7,494 nucleotides of DNA from Treponema sp. (GTDB lineage: Bacteria; Spirochaetota; Spirochaetia; Treponematales; Breznakiellaceae), in the NCBI GenBank assembly GCA_009786625.1, contig WQRT01000054.1:265-7758 (forward strand), in the 5' to 3' direction. Position 1 is the stretch's first letter, and the number at the start of each line of letters is the position of its first letter. Made by a program: the position numbers and the translations under genes. Below the pieces are notes generated by a model that saw nothing but the letters and a program-made list of their open reading frames with translations, did not search any database and was not told the DNA's origin. Positions 6,289-7,494 of the stretch are shown here, one piece after another.

Positions 6289-7461
6289 TTAAATGTCTTC
6301 AAACCGTATTCCTTCCCCCGCAGGTATAAAATTGCGCGCTGTTCTGCCTTCTATTTCTTTTTCCCAGAATGGTTCAAGACCAGGACGCAGAATTTTTTCT
6401 GTCCGCAGAACAGCGTAATCATCCCTTTTAATTATTCCGCCTTTTTGAATGTCGCGTAACGCGTGAATCGATCTGTTTGTAAGCCTGTAATTCGCTCTTT
6501 CAGAAGCGGCAAGTTCCTTAACGCCGTTTCCTAATATTTTCTCTATAAATGACGAGCCTCTTTCTTCGTTGTAACGGGCTATTGTCTTTTCCGATCCGTC
6601 TTTTGCGGCTTGTTTTACAGCGTTTACCATTTTTCGGAAATCGTCAGGTTCAAGCGCAATTGGATCATCAAGACCCGGATCATTTTTGGAAAGACAGAAA
6701 TGTTTTTCAATAACCGATGCGCCCATGCTGACAGCAAGAGCCGGAACCAGTTCCGGGTCAAGGCTGTGATCGCTTACCCCGGCGGAGACTCCGAAAATAA
6801 AAGATAAATTTTTTATAACTCTTAAATTATATTCGATTTCCGGCGCAGGGTAGGATGTTACACAGTGTAATAAACAGATTTGGGGACTGCAGCAGCCATT
6901 GTCCCCAGTCCTCGATCCCCAGTCCCCATTCCTTTTAAGTATAAAAATTGCTCTCTCAATATCCGCGAGCATCGAAACACCTGATGATAAAAGAACAGGC
7001 AGCTTCCATTTCGATATTTCATCTAGTAAACCGGTAAAATTCAACTCAGGTGAGGCGATTTTTATCATTTTTAACTGCATTTCTCTTAAAATTGAGGCGC
7101 TTTTAATGCCAAACGGCGTACAAAGGAATAAAATTCCGTTTTTTTCGGCATATTCTTTCATTTCAATATAGAATTCTGGAGGCATTTCGAGCGATTTAAA
7201 TCTGTCGTACAATTTTATCCTGCCTCCGGGGAGAGGGACAGTGCCTGTATTGGGGTGAAGAATCTCATCGGCATATACAATTTGGGTTTTTATACAACCG
7301 GCGCCGTTTTCGACCGCCGCGTCTATCATTTCTTTGGCTTTTTTTATATCGCCGTTGTGGGAAGTGCCTAATTCCGCGATAATTAACGGGTTTTCACAGC
7401 CGTAATTGATACCGTCAATCTTGATTTTTTTATCATTTTCATTCATAGGTACTCGACACAT
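6289..7461 (-). CDS. neuB: NeuB-type N-acylneuraminate/nonulosonate synthase with SAF domain
   Basis: Cytoplasmic 390-residue enzyme of the NeuB family, condensing phosphoenolpyruvate with an N-acetyl hexosamine-type sugar to make a nine-carbon sialic-type acid. The TIM-barrel motifs are in order: IAELGTSHNGD (28-38), CIKTQ, CTPFG, KIASPELNF, LSSGVS, LLHCVTSYPAP, GVSDHS with metal ligand H232, and VIEKHF with H254. A C-terminal antifreeze-like SAF domain follows from about residue 328 (NRSIHALRDIQKGGII, ending IPAGEGI). Usual length is about 330-350; part of the excess is an odd stretch at about 178-194 encoded by an internal repeat. Substrate type (Neu5Ac, legionaminic, pseudaminic or spore-coat SpsE-like) is undecided. 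The start is uncertain: ATG at 7461 and in-frame ATG at 7446 both lack a clear ribosome site; the latter gives a more family-like N-terminus (MNENDKKIKIDG). Partner genes of the pathway are not in the window. Confidence 0.87.
   Translation of the reverse strand: MCRVPMNENDKKIKIDGINYGCENPLIIAELGTSHNGDIKKAKEMIDAAVENGAGCIKTQIVYADEILHPNTGTVPLPGGRIKLYDRFKSLEMPPEFYIEMKEYAEKNGILFLCTPFGIKSASILREMQLKMIKIASPELNFTGLLDEISKWKLPVLLSSGVSMLADIERAIFILKRNGDWGSRTGDNGCCSPQICLLHCVTSYPAPEIEYNLRVIKNLSFIFGVSAGVSDHSLDPELVPALAVSMGASVIEKHFCLSKNDPGLDDPIALEPDDFRKMVNAVKQAAKDGSEKTIARYNEERGSSFIEKILGNGVKELAASERANYRLTNRSIHALRDIQKGGIIKRDDYAVLRTEKILRPGLEPFWEKEIEGRTARNFIPAGEGIRFEDI
6881..6932. repeat. Short C/G-rich repeat with inverted arms inside neuB-like gene
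   Basis: TCCCCAGTCC occurs at 6902-6911 and 6916-6925, a 14-base repeat. TGGGGACTG (6881-6889) is the exact reverse complement of CAGTCCCCA (6920-6928), so the block can fold into a 9-base stem. It is far richer in C/G runs than the surrounding coding DNA, and its translation (DWGSRTGDNGCCSPQ) fits no NeuB motif. It looks like an insertion of a small repeated element that kept the frame open. A 14-base period is not a multiple of three, so the copies are read in different frames. Confidence 0.7.
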
Positions 7462-7478
7462 TGTAAAAGTTTTTGTAT

Positions 7479-7484
7479 ACTATA
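7479..7484 (-). promoter_or_regulatory. Possible -10 box of neuB-like gene
   Basis: TATAGT on the minus strand lies 17 bases before the ATG at 7461 and overlaps a TGTATAC motif (7474-7480) that is also found in the upstream palindrome at 6262-6273. The matching -35 box would fall outside the window, so this call is weak. Confidence 0.25.
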
Positions 7485-7494
7485 ACAAGATAGG

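Noticed and set aside
6881..6932. CRISPR-like or tandem repeat array
   Set aside because: Only two direct copies at 14-base spacing exist, within a coding gene, with no spacers of CRISPR length.
1..7494. Genomic island or insertion sequence boundaries
   Set aside because: No transposase, integrase, tRNA or terminal inverted repeats were seen, and gene spacing and codon style look uniform apart from the short repeat in the neuB-like gene.

Overview
The window is bacterial DNA: seven densely packed protein genes, strong AAGGAG-type ribosome binding sites, gaps from a few to about 80 bases, and sigma70-like promoters. No RNA gene, CRISPR array, transposase or phage gene was seen, and no stretch above 300 bases lacks a gene. 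The organism cannot be fixed from the sequence. The gene mix (AI-2-type kinase and thiolase, GH10-like hydrolase, NeuB, PMI-like cupin) would suit a fermentative, host- or plant-matter-associated bacterium. A spirochaete is one guess, held with low confidence.

Layout. 1-861 (+) is the 3' part of a PLP aminotransferase. It converges with, and overlaps by 4 bases, a small cupin gene (858-1208, -). That cupin lies directly downstream of an lsrK-like autoinducer-2 kinase gene (1218-2801, -), whose stop codon is inside the cupin's ribosome binding site. A 78-base gap carries two overlapping face-to-face promoters, a 20-base-phased direct repeat and a 13-base palindrome. It divides lsrK from an lsrF-like thiolase gene (2880-3767, +), followed after 10 bases by a cytoplasmic GH10-like glycosidase gene (3778-5013, +). 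This converges with a class I phosphomannose-isomerase-like cupin gene (5019-6227, -), which has its own promoter with a perfect 12-base palindrome in the spacer. The last gene (6289-7461, -) is a NeuB-type sialic/nonulosonic acid synthase with a SAF domain. Its coding sequence contains a short G/C-rich repeat that looks inserted.

How the genes may work together. In E. coli, LsrK phosphorylates DPD (AI-2), LsrG isomerises phospho-DPD, and LsrF transfers an acetyl group to CoA, giving acetyl-CoA and DHAP. Here the first and last enzymes come from a shared divergent promoter region. Both transcription units are bounded by convergent genes, so as operons they appear complete. They contain no LsrACDB transporter, no LsrR and no LsrG; a small cupin and a GH10-like hydrolase stand in their place. 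The main hypothesis is a compact, rewired lsr-type module, in which a cupin may do the LsrG step, or in which the kinase/thiolase pair serves a sugar released from a glycoside. This is inference from family membership and gene order.
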